Assembly (NCBI RefSeq): GCF_027941955.1
Contig: NZ_CP115960.1
Span: forward strand, 4,282,001 to 4,346,000
Length of the DNA stretch: 64,000 nt
DNA from: Sphingomonas sp. 7/4-4
GTDB lineage: Bacteria; Pseudomonadota; Alphaproteobacteria; Sphingomonadales; Sphingomonadaceae
Direction of reading: 5' to 3'
This document shows positions 19,559-28,906 of this stretch, one piece after another; within the stretch, counting starts at the first letter, position 1, and each line of letters begins with the position of its first letter. A program made the translations under genes and the position numbers. The notes under the pieces are model-generated. The model did not search any database and was not told the origin of the DNA. It worked only from the letters and a program-made list of their open reading frames with translations.

Positions 19559-20373
19559 AGCTCGACTGCCGGCTTGGCCGGGCGCGGAGGCGGAATGACG
19601 ACCCCGTTCGCTCCCGGCACGGGCGAGGCGCCCGGAGTTCCGGCGGGCGTGGTCGCAGCAGGTGTGGGCGACGAAGCGGGAGCCGGTTCCGGCGGGAGTG
19701 CCTCCGCGCTTCGGCGATAGGTCCGGATCTGGAAGCCGAGCGGATTGACGTAGCGGTCCTCCACCGACATCGGCGCATTCGAATAGTCGTAGCGGACGAC
19801 CGCCACCCATGGCCGTGCCGCTTCGGGCTGGCGGCCGGCGTCGTGACGGATCGTATCGAACCGCACCAGCGCGCTCTTCTGCCCGATCGCGGAAACGCTC
19901 TTCACCCGCACGCTCACCACCGTCGACCGCGGATAGGTCGCCAAGGGACTCGCCGGGTTAGAGGCGGGCATCATCGTGAGATAGTCGGCACGTGCCTGAC
20001 CCGCCGACCACAGCCCGACCTTGCGATAGTCGGTCTGCAGCGAACTGACGTCGAAGCCCTCGCGCGCGATGACATATTGGACGAGGAACGACTGGGTCAA
20101 AGCGGTGTCGCTCGACACCAATTGTGGATCCAGCGGCTTCAGGGCCTGCACATAGCCGGTCTGCCGATCGACCAGCAGCGTATAGGGTTCGACGCGCTTG
20201 AGCGGCATCAGCATGATCAGCGCCAGGGCTTCGAAAAAGGCGATCGCCACTGCGACGGCTGCAATTATCCAGGCGACGCGGCGGGATGCGCGCAGCGCGT
20301 CCTGGCGATCCTGCGCCCAGCTTTGCGCCTCCTTGAAATAGGCGTCGAGGGACTTGGAGGCTTCCTGTTTCAT
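19555..20373 (-). CDS. virB8: Type IV secretion protein VirB8
   Basis: Bitopic inner-membrane assembly factor, 272 aa. A cytoplasmic N-terminus (EASKSLDAYFKEAQSWAQDR) leads into one membrane helix at about residues 31-55, then the periplasmic NTF2-like domain (RVEPYTLLVDRQTGYVQALK, YVNPLGFQIRTYRRS). The C-terminal ~50 residues are a Pro/Ala-rich tail, longer than in many VirB8 proteins. The start overlaps the virB6 stop by ATGA. Confidence 0.93.
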   Translation of the reverse strand: MKQEASKSLDAYFKEAQSWAQDRQDALRASRRVAWIIAAVAVAIAFFEALALIMLMPLKRVEPYTLLVDRQTGYVQALKPLDPQLVSSDTALTQSFLVQYVIAREGFDVSSLQTDYRKVGLWSAGQARADYLTMMPASNPASPLATYPRSTVVSVRVKSVSAIGQKSALVRFDTIRHDAGRQPEAARPWVAVVRYDYSNAPMSVEDRYVNPLGFQIRTYRRSAEALPPEPAPASSPTPAATTPAGTPGASPVPGANGVVIPPPRPAKPAVEL

Positions 20374-21574
20374 GCTGAACGATCCCGTCGGCGGGCGCTG
20401 GTCGAGATCCGGGCCGTCGTTCGCCGACGCGCGGATCCGTCGCGTGTGCCGGCTGGTGGCTGCACGATGCCGGCTAAGGGCTGATGCACTGCATGTCCCG
20501 GCGGAGCGCCAGCCATTGTCCCGCCGCCGCGCACGATCGCCGCGGTCTCGCGTCGCTGGTTCGCCGCTACTGCATCGACGATGGCGGCGGCACGCGAGCG
20601 CGTGTCGATCGCCGTCCGGGAACCCTGATGCTCGAAAGCGGCCGTGCCGCGCGTCTCCCGGATCAGGCTATGCTCGCGGAGCGGAACGAGCAGCGTCTCG
20701 GGCAAGCGGAGTGCCCAGGCCAAGCGCGCCGTTCCGGCCAGCATCGCGATCAATGTGATCCCGAACACCAATGTCGCGGCGAACAATTGCGCGGGCGCGC
20801 CGGGGATCGGTTGTTCGGCCGCGCGCCGCGCCAGCAGATCGGTGAGCCAGGGCTCGAGCAGCGCAAGCTCGACTCCCAGCGTGATCGCGGTCGCCAGTAC
20901 CCCGAGCACGGTTCCGAGGAGGACCCGTATCCAGCCCGCGAACAGGCCGCGCGTGGAATCGAAGAGCAGGAATCCGATGAACAAGGGCCCCAGTGCCAGC
21001 ATCAGCCCGGCAAGCAGCCGGAGCCCGGCGAAGGCGCCCATCGCGCCGACGAGGAATACCACCCGCGACGCGCCCAGAGCGAACACGTCGAACCCGCCGA
21101 ACATCGGCGGCGGCACGCGCTGCACGCTCGGATCGGGAGGCGGTCCCACGCCCTCTATGGCCAGAGCCTCGAAGCCGCGGTCGAGCCCGTCGAGTCGTCC
21201 GACCAGCCCTCCATTGGCCCCGGGCACCCCCGCGGGTGCGCCCACAGCCGAGGCGAGTTCGGCGGGCGCATAGAGCGTCACGTCGTAAAGCAGCGTCCGA
21301 TAGGCCTGCCAGTTGCTCGCCAGCGCCAGCACCAGGCCGATCTTGACCAGCGCGAGCACGCCGCCTCGCACGCCGGGCACTTCGCCGAACAGCATCCGAT
21401 AGCCGATCAATGCGACGAACAGCGTCAGCACGGACGTGAGGAACAGCGATCCGGTAGACCCGGGCACGGACAGCGCGAGATAGCCTTGCTCGCCGATCGT
21501 GCGGGCCTGGCAGTCCATGAAGCCGAGGATGCTCCGGAGATAGCCCGTGTCGGGGGGTAATAAGGACAGGCCAT
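20370..21574 (-). CDS. virB6: Type IV secretion channel protein VirB6 (one frameshift at the start)
   Basis: Polytopic inner-membrane protein, 401 aa after correction, with about six to seven helices in two groups (FLTSVLTLFVALIGYRML; FLVGAMGAFAGLRLLAGLML; GTVLGVLATAITLGVELALL). The ATG that overlaps the virB4 stop (TGATG, 21574) reads MACPYYPP and joins DTGYLRSILGFMDCQARTIG when one C is restored in the run 21552-21557. MACP...DCQ is the usual VirB6 N-terminus, which supports this start over the internal Met at 21518. Confidence 0.9.
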
Positions 21575-23946
21575 CAGGCGCGCTGCAAAAGGGGTTCGAG
21601 CCAGTCTTCGGGCGCGTCGCCGCGTTCCGCGCGAATTTCATCCAGCAGGCGCACGGTGCGCTCGCGCCCGGAAAGGATCGTCAGCAAGTCGCGTTCGCCG
21701 GTGAGGTTGAGTCGCGCGACGACGCTCTCGGCGCCATGCTTGATCAGGAAGCAATGCGCATTGTCGGGCAGCGAGCGGATCAGTTCGAACTCATGGTTCG
21801 AAAGGCCGAAGCCCTGGATGTAATCCTCGGCGCGGGCGCGTGGATTGGCCATGAAGATCTGCGTCGCAGCCTGCTCGATGATGGCGCTCGCGATCCGGCT
21901 CTCCAGCGCGTCCTGCGCGCTCTGGGTGGCGAAGCCGATGATCCCGTTGCGCTTGCGGATCGTCTTTTCCCAGTCCTTGATCCTGCGGACGAACACGTCG
22001 TCGTCCAGCGCTTTCCAGCCTTCGTCGATGACGATGATCGCCGCCGATCCGTCGAGCCGCTCTTCCACGCGGTGGAAAAGATACATCATCGCGGGCGTCC
22101 GCAACGTCGTGTCGTCGAGCACCTGCGTCATGTCGAAGCCGACCGATTCGGCGGCGAGATCGGTGCGATCGTCGGCATTGTCGAAGAGCCAGGCGCGCTC
22201 GCCTTCACCCCACCACGGCGCCATTCGCGACCACAGGTCGCCGGCGGTGGCGCGGTGCGCGCCGCGAAAGAGTTCCACCAGGAAGCGCAGCCGGCGATGC
22301 TCGATCGGCTGGCGGTAATTCGCGTCGACTGCGTCCTTGATCCGCGCCAGTTCCTCGACATCGGCGGCTCCGGCGAGTTGCGTCAGCCAGTCGATCAGGA
22401 ACTGCCGGTTCGCAGGCGTGTCCGGCAGGCGAAGGGGATTGAGTTCCGAAGCCGTTCCCGGCCGGAGCACGTCGTATCGTCCGCCGATCGCGCGGATGAA
22501 GAGTTCCGCGCCGCGATCCTTGTCGAAGAAGATGATCCGCGGAGCATATTTCCGCGCCTGCGCCAGCAGGAAATTGAGCACGACGGTCTTTCCCGATCCG
22601 GACGGGCCGATGACCGTGAAGTTGCCGAGATCCCCCTGGTGGAAATTGAAGAAATACGGACCGGCTGCAGTGGTTTCGAGCAACGTCACCGCATCGCCCC
22701 AATGGTTGCCGACCGGCTGGCCGATGGGGAAATTATGTCCGCTGGCGAAGCCGGCGAAATTCCCGGTCGAAATCAGTCCGCGCCGGGCAATGAACTTGAA
22801 ATTGCCCGGAAATTGGGCCCAGAAGGCGGGTTCGAGCGCGATCTCCTCGCGCACCGCGATGATGCCGAGCTCGGAAAGCGACGCCTGGACTTCCGCCACG
22901 CCCGCGTCGACGGCGGCGGGCGTGTCGCCGTGCACGGCGATCGTCATATGGTGCTCGCCAAAGGCCGAACGGCCGCCGGCGACTTCGTCTTTCGCCTGAC
23001 CGAGATCCGCTCTGAGGCTCATTGCCTCGTCTTCCGCCGAACGCATCCGCCGCAAGGCGAGATTCATCCGGCCGAGCGCAGCTTGCCGGTCGACGAAGCC
23101 GAACGACTGCGAAACCGTCAACTCGAAGGGCAGACGAAGCAGCTCGTCGAACATTCCCGGGCCGGTCTGCCCCGGATAGTCCTTGATCGAAACGATCCCG
23201 GTGAACGTGCGCGGCAGCGCGCCTGCCGGACCGAGTTCGACCGTCTCCTCGCCGAAACTCACGCGCCGATACGGAAGATAGGAGGCTATCTCCTCGAACG
23301 GCAGCAGCACCGGGCGCTCTTCGCGATTGTAGAGCTGCGAGAGGAATTCGAGCGGCTCCGAACAGGGCCCTTGGTCGGTATCGTATGTTCCGAGCAGGCG
23401 AGGCTCGTAGCTGCCGAGTGCGGCCATCAGCGCGTCGCGGGCAGTGTCGAGCTGGCGCAAGTCGGCGGCGATCGAGGCGCCGTCGTCGTTCGAGCCGCGC
23501 CCGAGGGACTCGCGGATGCGATCGAGCAGGCCGACACGGCCCTGGAGCGGGCGTCGCACCAGCGTCAGATAGAGATCGTTGACGTAGAGCCGCTTAGCCG
23601 CGAGGCGGGATTGCCATGCAGTTGCCAGCCGACGCGAAAAAGGGTCCCGGTAATCGCCGTCGAGCGCCGCTTGCGACTGGCGCCGGATCACGTGGTGGTA
23701 GATCGCGAAACGCGAGGAGCCGATGGCCTGCAGCATCGCGTCGCGTAGGCGTTTGCGATAGTTGATCTCGTCGGTGTCGGTCGTCTCGAACAGGAAGCCG
23801 CGCAATTGCACTACCTGCAGCAACAGCCCGTCGCGGGTCTCGATCGTCGTGCGATCGACATGCCGGGCATAGGGCAAATTGCGCCCGGCGGGCGCCTCGC
23901 GCTCGACCGTCCTGCGGTCGCGGGTCAGGGCCGGTAGGAGTTGCAT
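21574..23946 (-). CDS. virB4: Type IV secretion ATPase VirB4
   Basis: Large energy-coupling ATPase, 790 aa. The start at 23946 (MQLLPALTRDRR) overlaps the end of virB3. The N-terminal CagE/TrbE/VirB domain is followed near residue 447 by Walker A VIGPSGSGKTVVLNFLL and further on by Walker B AIIVIDEGWKALDD. The C-terminal GFATQSAQDAL and IFMANPRA motifs are typical. Uninterrupted and of normal length. Confidence 0.95.
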   Translation of the reverse strand: MQLLPALTRDRRTVEREAPAGRNLPYARHVDRTTIETRDGLLLQVVQLRGFLFETTDTDEINYRKRLRDAMLQAIGSSRFAIYHHVIRRQSQAALDGDYRDPFSRRLATAWQSRLAAKRLYVNDLYLTLVRRPLQGRVGLLDRIRESLGRGSNDDGASIAADLRQLDTARDALMAALGSYEPRLLGTYDTDQGPCSEPLEFLSQLYNREERPVLLPFEEIASYLPYRRVSFGEETVELGPAGALPRTFTGIVSIKDYPGQTGPGMFDELLRLPFELTVSQSFGFVDRQAALGRMNLALRRMRSAEDEAMSLRADLGQAKDEVAGGRSAFGEHHMTIAVHGDTPAAVDAGVAEVQASLSELGIIAVREEIALEPAFWAQFPGNFKFIARRGLISTGNFAGFASGHNFPIGQPVGNHWGDAVTLLETTAAGPYFFNFHQGDLGNFTVIGPSGSGKTVVLNFLLAQARKYAPRIIFFDKDRGAELFIRAIGGRYDVLRPGTASELNPLRLPDTPANRQFLIDWLTQLAGAADVEELARIKDAVDANYRQPIEHRRLRFLVELFRGAHRATAGDLWSRMAPWWGEGERAWLFDNADDRTDLAAESVGFDMTQVLDDTTLRTPAMMYLFHRVEERLDGSAAIIVIDEGWKALDDDVFVRRIKDWEKTIRKRNGIIGFATQSAQDALESRIASAIIEQAATQIFMANPRARAEDYIQGFGLSNHEFELIRSLPDNAHCFLIKHGAESVVARLNLTGERDLLTILSGRERTVRLLDEIRAERGDAPEDWLEPLLQRA

Positions 23947-24209
23947 CGCCAGATCGCGTAGTTCTTGACGCGCGGGCAACGGCCGATCCGCACCAGCCAA
24001 AGATCGAAGAAGCGCGGCTCGCGCACGCAGAGCAGCATTCCGGCCAGATGGACGAGCAGCGCCGCGAGGACGATCCACGCCGAGCGGAAGATCAGGAACA
24101 GCTCAGTGGCGAGCACTGCGTTCGCGACGAAATAGCTGTAGGCCACGCCGGCGAACATCTGCGGACGCGTCAGGGCAACGAACAACGGGTCGCGATCGAG
24201 CCCCTCCAT
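23925..24209 (-). CDS. virB3: Type IV secretion protein VirB3
   Basis: Small inner-membrane protein, 94 aa, with the VirB3 opening GLDRDPLFVALTRPQMFAGV and two adjacent hydrophobic helices (residues ~20-65). The end overlaps virB4 by 22 bases and the start is three bases after the virB2 stop, so virB2-3-4 are one transcript. Confidence 0.92.
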   Translation of the reverse strand: MEGLDRDPLFVALTRPQMFAGVAYSYFVANAVLATELFLIFRSAWIVLAALLVHLAGMLLCVREPRFFDLWLVRIGRCPRVKNYAIWRCNSYRP

Positions 24210-24212
24210 TCG

Positions 24213-24543
24213 CTATTGTCCCAGGCTGGCAGTCGACTGGATTCCTGCCACGATGCTGGCGGCACCGAAAAGAATGAAGCAGCCCAGGATTACGGTTGCG
24301 CCGTAGCGCCAGTTGATCTCGTCCGGTCAGCATCAGAAAACCGACCGACGCGATCGCGATTACCGCCACCACGGTGGCGATCGTGCCGAGCAGGGTGCCT
24401 TCCAGCCATCGAACCGCGTTGACGATGGGGCCCGAACCCGCGGGATCGCTGAACGTATCCTGCGCCGTCGCGACGGCAGACCATATCAGGGTCGAAGCCG
24501 CACCAAGCCTGCTCGCAATGCGACAAATACGCGACATTGTCAT
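24213..24543 (-). CDS. virB2: Type IV pilin VirB2 (one frameshift)
   Basis: Pilus/channel subunit, 109 aa after correction. An N-terminal signal-like segment ends at ATAQDTF. Two hydrophobic helices follow: GTIATVVAVIAIASVGFLML, and, after the break, ATVILGCFILFGAASIVAGI. One extra base near 24318-24321 separates LTGR from INWRYGATVI, a junction conserved in VirB2 proteins. Heads the virB operon, divergent from the LacI-type regulator. Confidence 0.9.
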
Positions 24544-24812
24544 TACGTCCGCCCCTTAATGGTCAATGATAACGCGATCTTTCGGCAAATGCCAAGGGCA
24601 AACCAGAGCGTTTTGAGCGTAGCTTCGCCGGGCCGATTACTTTCCGCCATTGTGTTTCGACAGGGTTGGAATCGAGCGTAAATGCTCCTCCATCCTCATG
24701 CCGGCCGCGCGCGTGCGCGTTGGAGATGCAAGAATTGCATCATCAAAGCTTGCGCAGTGGCAGCGGTGTCAAATATGCCTCGTTTTGGGCCGCTTTCGGC
24801 CGGGGGTGCGCA
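24544..24812. promoter_or_regulatory. Divergent intergenic region virB2 / lacI-type gene
   Basis: 269 bases without a gene. It must hold the virB operon promoter on the minus strand and that of the LacI-type gene on the plus strand. I see no confident palindromic operator or -35/-10 pair. Confidence 0.3.
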
Positions 24813-25817
24813 ATGTCCAGCCGTCCGACGATCAAGGAAGTCTCGAAGATCGCAGGCGTGTCCTTCAAGACCGTCTCGCGCGTCCTCAATAACGAGAAGC
24901 ATGTCAGCGAGGAAACCCGCCGGCGCGTCGAGGAAGTCGTGGCGCGGCTCAACTTCCGCCCCAGCCATGCGGCGCGCACGCTCGCCGGGCGGCGTTCGTT
25001 CCAGGTGGCGTTGCTCTACGACAATCCCAGCCCTTATTACGTCTATCACATCCAGCTCGGCGCGCAGCAGCGCTGCAGCGAACTCGGCTATCGACTGTTG
25101 CTCCAGCCGATCGACAGCCAGTCGCCCGATCTGGTTTCGAACGTGATGGCGCTGGTCGACGAGGCGCATCTGGACGGGGTGATCCTGTCGCCGCCGGTCA
25201 CCGAGATCGCGGCCCTGCTCGACGAGCTCGACCGGCGCGGACTGCCTTATGTCCGCATCGCACCCGGTGCGCGCAAGGACAGCGGCATGGCGGCGGCGAT
25301 CGACGACGTCGCGGCCGCGCGCGAAGTCACCGAGCATCTGATCGGGCTCGGCCACCGCGCGATCGGGTTCATCCGCGGGCTCGACAGCCACGTCTCGACC
25401 TGGGAGCGCCTGCAGGGCTATCGCGAGGCGCTCGAGGCGCACGGCATCGCCTTCGACGAAGGCCTGGTCGTCGCGGGCGAGAACAGCTTCACTTCGGGCG
25501 GCGAGGCGGCGCGGCAATTGCTGGAACGCACGCCGCGGCCCAGCGCGATCTTCGCCGGCAACGACGATATGGCGGCGGGCGTCTTGGCGGTGGCGCACGA
25601 GGCCGATATCGACGTGCCCGGCCAGCTCTCGATCGTCGGTTTCGACGATTCGGATCTCGCCCGGGCGGTATGGCCGCCGCTGACGACGATGCGCCAGCCG
25701 GTGCGCGAGCTGGCTTATGCTGCAGCCGATCTGATGCTCTCGCCGGAGGCCGAGCCGCGCGTAACGCTGGAGCACAAGCTGATGATCCGTTCGACCACCG
25801 GTCCGGCGCCGCGTTAA
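24813..25817 (+). CDS. LacI-family transcriptional regulator
   Basis: 334 aa. The N-terminal helix-turn-helix is TIKEVSKIAGVSFKTVSRVL with hinge RPSHAARTLAGRRS. A periplasmic-binding-protein-like sensor domain follows (VALLYDNPSPYYVYHIQLG; IFAGNDDMAAGVLAVA; IVGFDDSDLARAVWPPLTT). The start at 24813 puts the HTH at the very N-terminus, as usual; the frame is open further upstream but without family sequence. No sugar gene is adjacent. The nearest candidate targets are distant (the 1-16.5 kb locus), so its effector is unknown. Confidence 0.93.
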   Translation: MSSRPTIKEVSKIAGVSFKTVSRVLNNEKHVSEETRRRVEEVVARLNFRPSHAARTLAGRRSFQVALLYDNPSPYYVYHIQLGAQQRCSELGYRLLLQPIDSQSPDLVSNVMALVDEAHLDGVILSPPVTEIAALLDELDRRGLPYVRIAPGARKDSGMAAAIDDVAAAREVTEHLIGLGHRAIGFIRGLDSHVSTWERLQGYREALEAHGIAFDEGLVVAGENSFTSGGEAARQLLERTPRPSAIFAGNDDMAAGVLAVAHEADIDVPGQLSIVGFDDSDLARAVWPPLTTMRQPVRELAYAAADLMLSPEAEPRVTLEHKLMIRSTTGPAPR

Positions 25818-25942
25818 CCACGATCCCGGGATTCCAGGGCCTGCTACCCTCGGGGCGGCGCGCGAAGCGTGTCCCGTAACAAAACGCACGTTAACCTTCT
25901 TCTGTGCTGGCCATAAAAGTAAACGAAGCGTTAACTCCTGCG

Positions 25943-26110
25943 ATGCAAAGCCAACTCGTCGCCGAGGGCCATGCCCGCCGCCACCCGTTCCGCAGCCATA
26001 TGCGGCGCGTCTCCGCGATCGAGCGCAAGGTCAGCGACGACAGCGACTGGAAGCTTTTCGCGCTGAGCTTCAGCGCCTTCTTCGTCTGCTTCTACACCTT
26101 CATCGTCTAG
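25943..26110 (+). CDS. Small membrane-anchored hypothetical protein, 55 aa
   Basis: A cationic N-terminal half (GHARRHPFRSHMRRVSAIER) is followed by a C-terminal hydrophobic helix (LFALSFSAFFVCFYTFIV). ATG 25943 is preferred over an upstream GTG at 25904, but neither has a strong ribosome-binding site. Function unknown. It lies alone between the LacI-type gene and a convergent transporter. Confidence 0.6.
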   Translation: MQSQLVAEGHARRHPFRSHMRRVSAIERKVSDDSDWKLFALSFSAFFVCFYTFIV

Positions 26111-26121
26111 AACGCCGCCTC

Positions 26122-27414
26122 TCAGGGAATCGGATCGAGCCCGTGGGGCAGGTCCTCGGCCTTGTAGAGCCGCCATGCGCAATATGCCGAGGCGAGGCAT
26201 AAAAGGAATACGATCCAGATCGCGTGGACCACGTCGACGCCGGGGATGTTGGTGAAGCCGAGAACGCCCACCGATCCGGCGACCATCGCCCCCGAATTGA
26301 CGATATTGTTGGCCGCCACGGTGCGCGAGGTCTGCGACTTGTCGACCGTCGTGGTGAGGAAGGCGTAGAGCGGCACGACGAACATGCCGCCGGTGATCGC
26401 GATCATCGCGAGGTCGAACAGCACCCGCCACGCATCGGGCAATGCGAGGAAGTTCGCGGTCTTGAGCAGCGGCCCCTCGCTCACCGGAAAATACAGAGCG
26501 GCGAAGAAGAAATCGACGACGAACAGCGACATGGCGAGCACCGACGCCGTCGCATATTTCGCCGAGACGTGGCCCTTGAGCAACCGGTTGATCACCACCG
26601 ATCCGATCGCGATGCCGACCGAGAAGATCGCGAGGAATACGCTGGCGACGTCCTTCTGGGCATGGAACACGTTCTTCACCAGCGGCGGGAAGAGCACGCC
26701 CAGCACCGCGGCGATCGTCCAGAACACGCTGATCGCGACGATGGCGAGATACAGGCGCGGGATGTGCATCGTCGCGCCGATCAATCGGGCGGAGGCGCGG
26801 AAGATGTTGTAATCCAGCTTCAATTTGGTGAGCGGCGGCGCCGGCGGGATCTTGAGCGACGCCAGCCAGCCGATCATCGCCACGCCCACCACGGCGAAGG
26901 CCGCGACGGTCGGGCTGATCAGTCCGCCCGCGATCGTGCCGAACAGAATGGCGATATAGGTTCCGGCCTCGACCAGCCCGGTGCCGCCCAGCACTTCGTC
27001 CTCGTTCAGATGCTGGGGCAGCACGGCATATTTGATCGGGCCGAAAAAGGTCGAGTGGATGCCCATGCCCACCAGAGCGACCAGCATCAGCGGCAGGCTC
27101 TTGATGAAGATGCCGAGCGCGCCGACCAGCATGATCACGACCTCGGCGGCCTTGATGATCCGCATGATCTTCGCCTTGTCGTAGCTGTCGGCGAGCTGCC
27201 CGGCGAGCGCGGAAAACAGGAAGAAGGGCAGGATGAAGATGCCGGTGGCGATCGCGCTGAACTGCGTTTCCTGCTCGACCGAACTGAAAATCTGATAGGT
27301 CGCGAAAAAGATCATCGCGTTCTTGAAGAGGTTGTCGTTGAACGCCCCCAGAAACTGCGTGACGAACAGCGGCAGGAACCGGCGCTCCTTCATCAACCCG
27401 AGCGCACCGATCAT
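26122..27414 (-). CDS. MFS transporter, LplT-like (lysophospholipid transporter family)
   Basis: Twelve-helix permease, 430 aa. The helix 1 sequence QFLGAFNDNLFKNAMIFF is the mark of LplT and Aas-linked transporters, which flip lysophospholipids across the inner membrane for re-acylation (family knowledge). Start ATG 27414 has AAGGA upstream. No acyltransferase gene is beside it, though divergent pgsA is a phospholipid gene, so a role in membrane lipid turnover is plausible. Confidence 0.8.
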   Translation of the reverse strand: MIGALGLMKERRFLPLFVTQFLGAFNDNLFKNAMIFFATYQIFSSVEQETQFSAIATGIFILPFFLFSALAGQLADSYDKAKIMRIIKAAEVVIMLVGALGIFIKSLPLMLVALVGMGIHSTFFGPIKYAVLPQHLNEDEVLGGTGLVEAGTYIAILFGTIAGGLISPTVAAFAVVGVAMIGWLASLKIPPAPPLTKLKLDYNIFRASARLIGATMHIPRLYLAIVAISVFWTIAAVLGVLFPPLVKNVFHAQKDVASVFLAIFSVGIAIGSVVINRLLKGHVSAKYATASVLAMSLFVVDFFFAALYFPVSEGPLLKTANFLALPDAWRVLFDLAMIAITGGMFVVPLYAFLTTTVDKSQTSRTVAANNIVNSGAMVAGSVGVLGFTNIPGVDVVHAIWIVFLLCLASAYCAWRLYKAEDLPHGLDPIP

Positions 27415-27616
27415 ATCCTGCCACGTCCTTGAAGCGCGGGAGGACCCCGCCAAACGACGCGTCGGCATAGCCGAGCGTCACGGAACGTATCAACCGCCAT
27501 GTGCGTCCCACATCCATGACGAAGACTGTTTCGGCTCCCGCACGACCGGTACCAGAGCCCGGACCCGCTCCGTCAGGGCCGTTGCGGATATCGGCTACGG
27601 ACCCTAGGCAGAGACG

Positions 27617-28171
27617 ATGCTGACGTTGCCCAACATCCTGACGCTCTCGCGGATCGTCACGGTGCCGCTGCTCGCGGCCTTTCTGTGGTGGCCCGAGTGG
27701 CGGACCGGCTATGCCGTCGCCTTCGCGATCTACTGCCTGATGGGCATCACCGATTATTTCGACGGCTATCTGGCGCGCGCGCAGGGCACCGTCTCCAAGC
27801 TCGGCGTGTTCCTCGATCCGATCGCCGACAAGATCATGGTCGCCGCGGTGATCCTGATGCTGGTGGGCAAGGGCGTGATCGCCGATTTCCACTTGATCGC
27901 AGCCTTGATCATCCTGCTGCGCGAGATCACCGTGTCGGGACTGCGCGAGTTCCTCGCCCAGCTCCAGGTGTCGGTCCCCGTCTCCCAATTGGCCAAGTGG
28001 AAGACGACGCTCCAGCTCGTCGCGTTCGGCGCGCTGATCCTCGGCCAGGCGGTGCCGCAATATCCGTGGGTGGCGTTGCTGGGGCTGATCACTCTGTGGA
28101 GCGCGGCGGTGCTCACCGCGATCACCGGCTGGGACTATATGCGCGTCGGCCTCAAGCACATGGATACGTGA
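27617..28171 (+). CDS. pgsA: CDP-diacylglycerol--glycerol-3-phosphate 3-phosphatidyltransferase
   Basis: Makes phosphatidylglycerol phosphate, the first committed step to phosphatidylglycerol and cardiolipin, in the inner membrane. 184 aa with several helices. The CDP-alcohol phosphotransferase motif DYFDGYLAR, then G...FLDPIADK, is complete (DG, AR, G, and both Asp). The stop overlaps the moaD start (TGATG). Confidence 0.95.
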   Translation: MLTLPNILTLSRIVTVPLLAAFLWWPEWRTGYAVAFAIYCLMGITDYFDGYLARAQGTVSKLGVFLDPIADKIMVAAVILMLVGKGVIADFHLIAALIILLREITVSGLREFLAQLQVSVPVSQLAKWKTTLQLVAFGALILGQAVPQYPWVALLGLITLWSAAVLTAITGWDYMRVGLKHMDT

Positions 28172-28422
28172 TGGACCTGCTCTATTTCGCCTGGGTCCGC
28201 GAGCGTATCGGGACGGGAGCGGAGCAGCGCGATCCGCCCGAAGCGGTGCGCAACGTCGCCGATCTGATCGACTGGCTGGCGACGCTCAGCCCCGGCCATG
28301 CCGAGGCGATGCGCGAGCCCGAACGGTTGCGCGCGGCCATCGACCAGAAGTTCGTGCCGCTCGATACGCTGCTGGGCGATGCGCGCGAAGTCGCGATCTT
28401 CCCTCCGGTCACCGGCGGATGA
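28171..28422 (+). CDS. moaD: Molybdopterin synthase sulfur carrier subunit
   Basis: Ubiquitin-like sulfur carrier of molybdenum cofactor synthesis, 83 aa, ending in the required Gly-Gly (PPVTGG). The thiocarboxylated C-terminus donates sulfur to precursor Z in the MoaDE complex. Coupled to pgsA and to moaE by overlaps. Confidence 0.93.
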   Translation: MDLLYFAWVRERIGTGAEQRDPPEAVRNVADLIDWLATLSPGHAEAMREPERLRAAIDQKFVPLDTLLGDAREVAIFPPVTGG

Positions 28423-28865
28423 TCCGGGTCTCGATCGACGACGCGCCGATCGAGCTGGGCGTCGAAGTCGCCGCGCTGGAGGAACGAGGCGCGGGTGCCG
28501 TGGCGACTTTCACTGGCGTCGTCCGCGGCGATGACGGCGTGACCGCGCTCGAGCTGGAGCATTATCCGGGCATGACCGAAGGGGCGCTGATCGCGCTGGC
28601 GGAAGTCGCGATGCAGCGCTGGTCTTTGCTCGGCGTCACCATGGTCCACCGGGTCGGCGTGATGGTTCCCGGCGACCGCATCGTTTTCATCGGCACCGCC
28701 GCGGAGCATCGCCGCGAGGCGCTGGAGGCCTGCGCCTATCTGATCGACCGGCTCAAGACCGACGCGCCCTTCTGGAAGCGCGAGACGCGGGGCGAGGCGG
28801 CCCGCTGGGTCGAGGCGCGCGGGAGCGATGCGGATGCGGCGGGGCGCTGGAACGCCGTCGACTAA
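28419..28865 (+). CDS. moaE: Molybdopterin synthase catalytic subunit
   Basis: 148 aa. It keeps the MoaE hallmarks: TFTGVVRGDDG, MVHRVGVMVPGD and the catalytic lysine region KTDAPFWKRE. Forms the heterotetramer with MoaD, whose gene it overlaps by four bases (ATGA). Other moa genes are outside this window. Confidence 0.95.
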   Translation: MIRVSIDDAPIELGVEVAALEERGAGAVATFTGVVRGDDGVTALELEHYPGMTEGALIALAEVAMQRWSLLGVTMVHRVGVMVPGDRIVFIGTAAEHRREALEACAYLIDRLKTDAPFWKRETRGEAARWVEARGSDADAAGRWNAVD

Positions 28866-28872
28866 AGTCATT

Positions 28873-28896
28873 GTGCTCCGGCCTTCGCCGGAGCAC
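28873..28896. terminator. Hairpin after moaE
   Basis: A perfect inverted repeat with ten-base arms gtgctccggc/gccggagcac and a cttc loop, 8 bases after the moaE stop and between convergent genes. No T-run. Its inner ggccttcgcc resembles the family A repeat arms. Confidence 0.5.
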
Positions 28897-28906
28897 GAAC
28901 GAGCGC

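Noticed and set aside
21547..23748. A 733-residue open frame on the plus strand opposite virB4
   Set aside because: It is antisense to a complete VirB4 with both Walker motifs. It is rich in Arg, Glu, Ala, Asp and Gly with no domain, as expected for the complementary strand of high-GC coding DNA.
16811..24543. An integrative conjugative element or plasmid segment
   Set aside because: No relaxase, coupling protein, integrase, partition gene or attachment repeats are visible, and base composition matches the rest.
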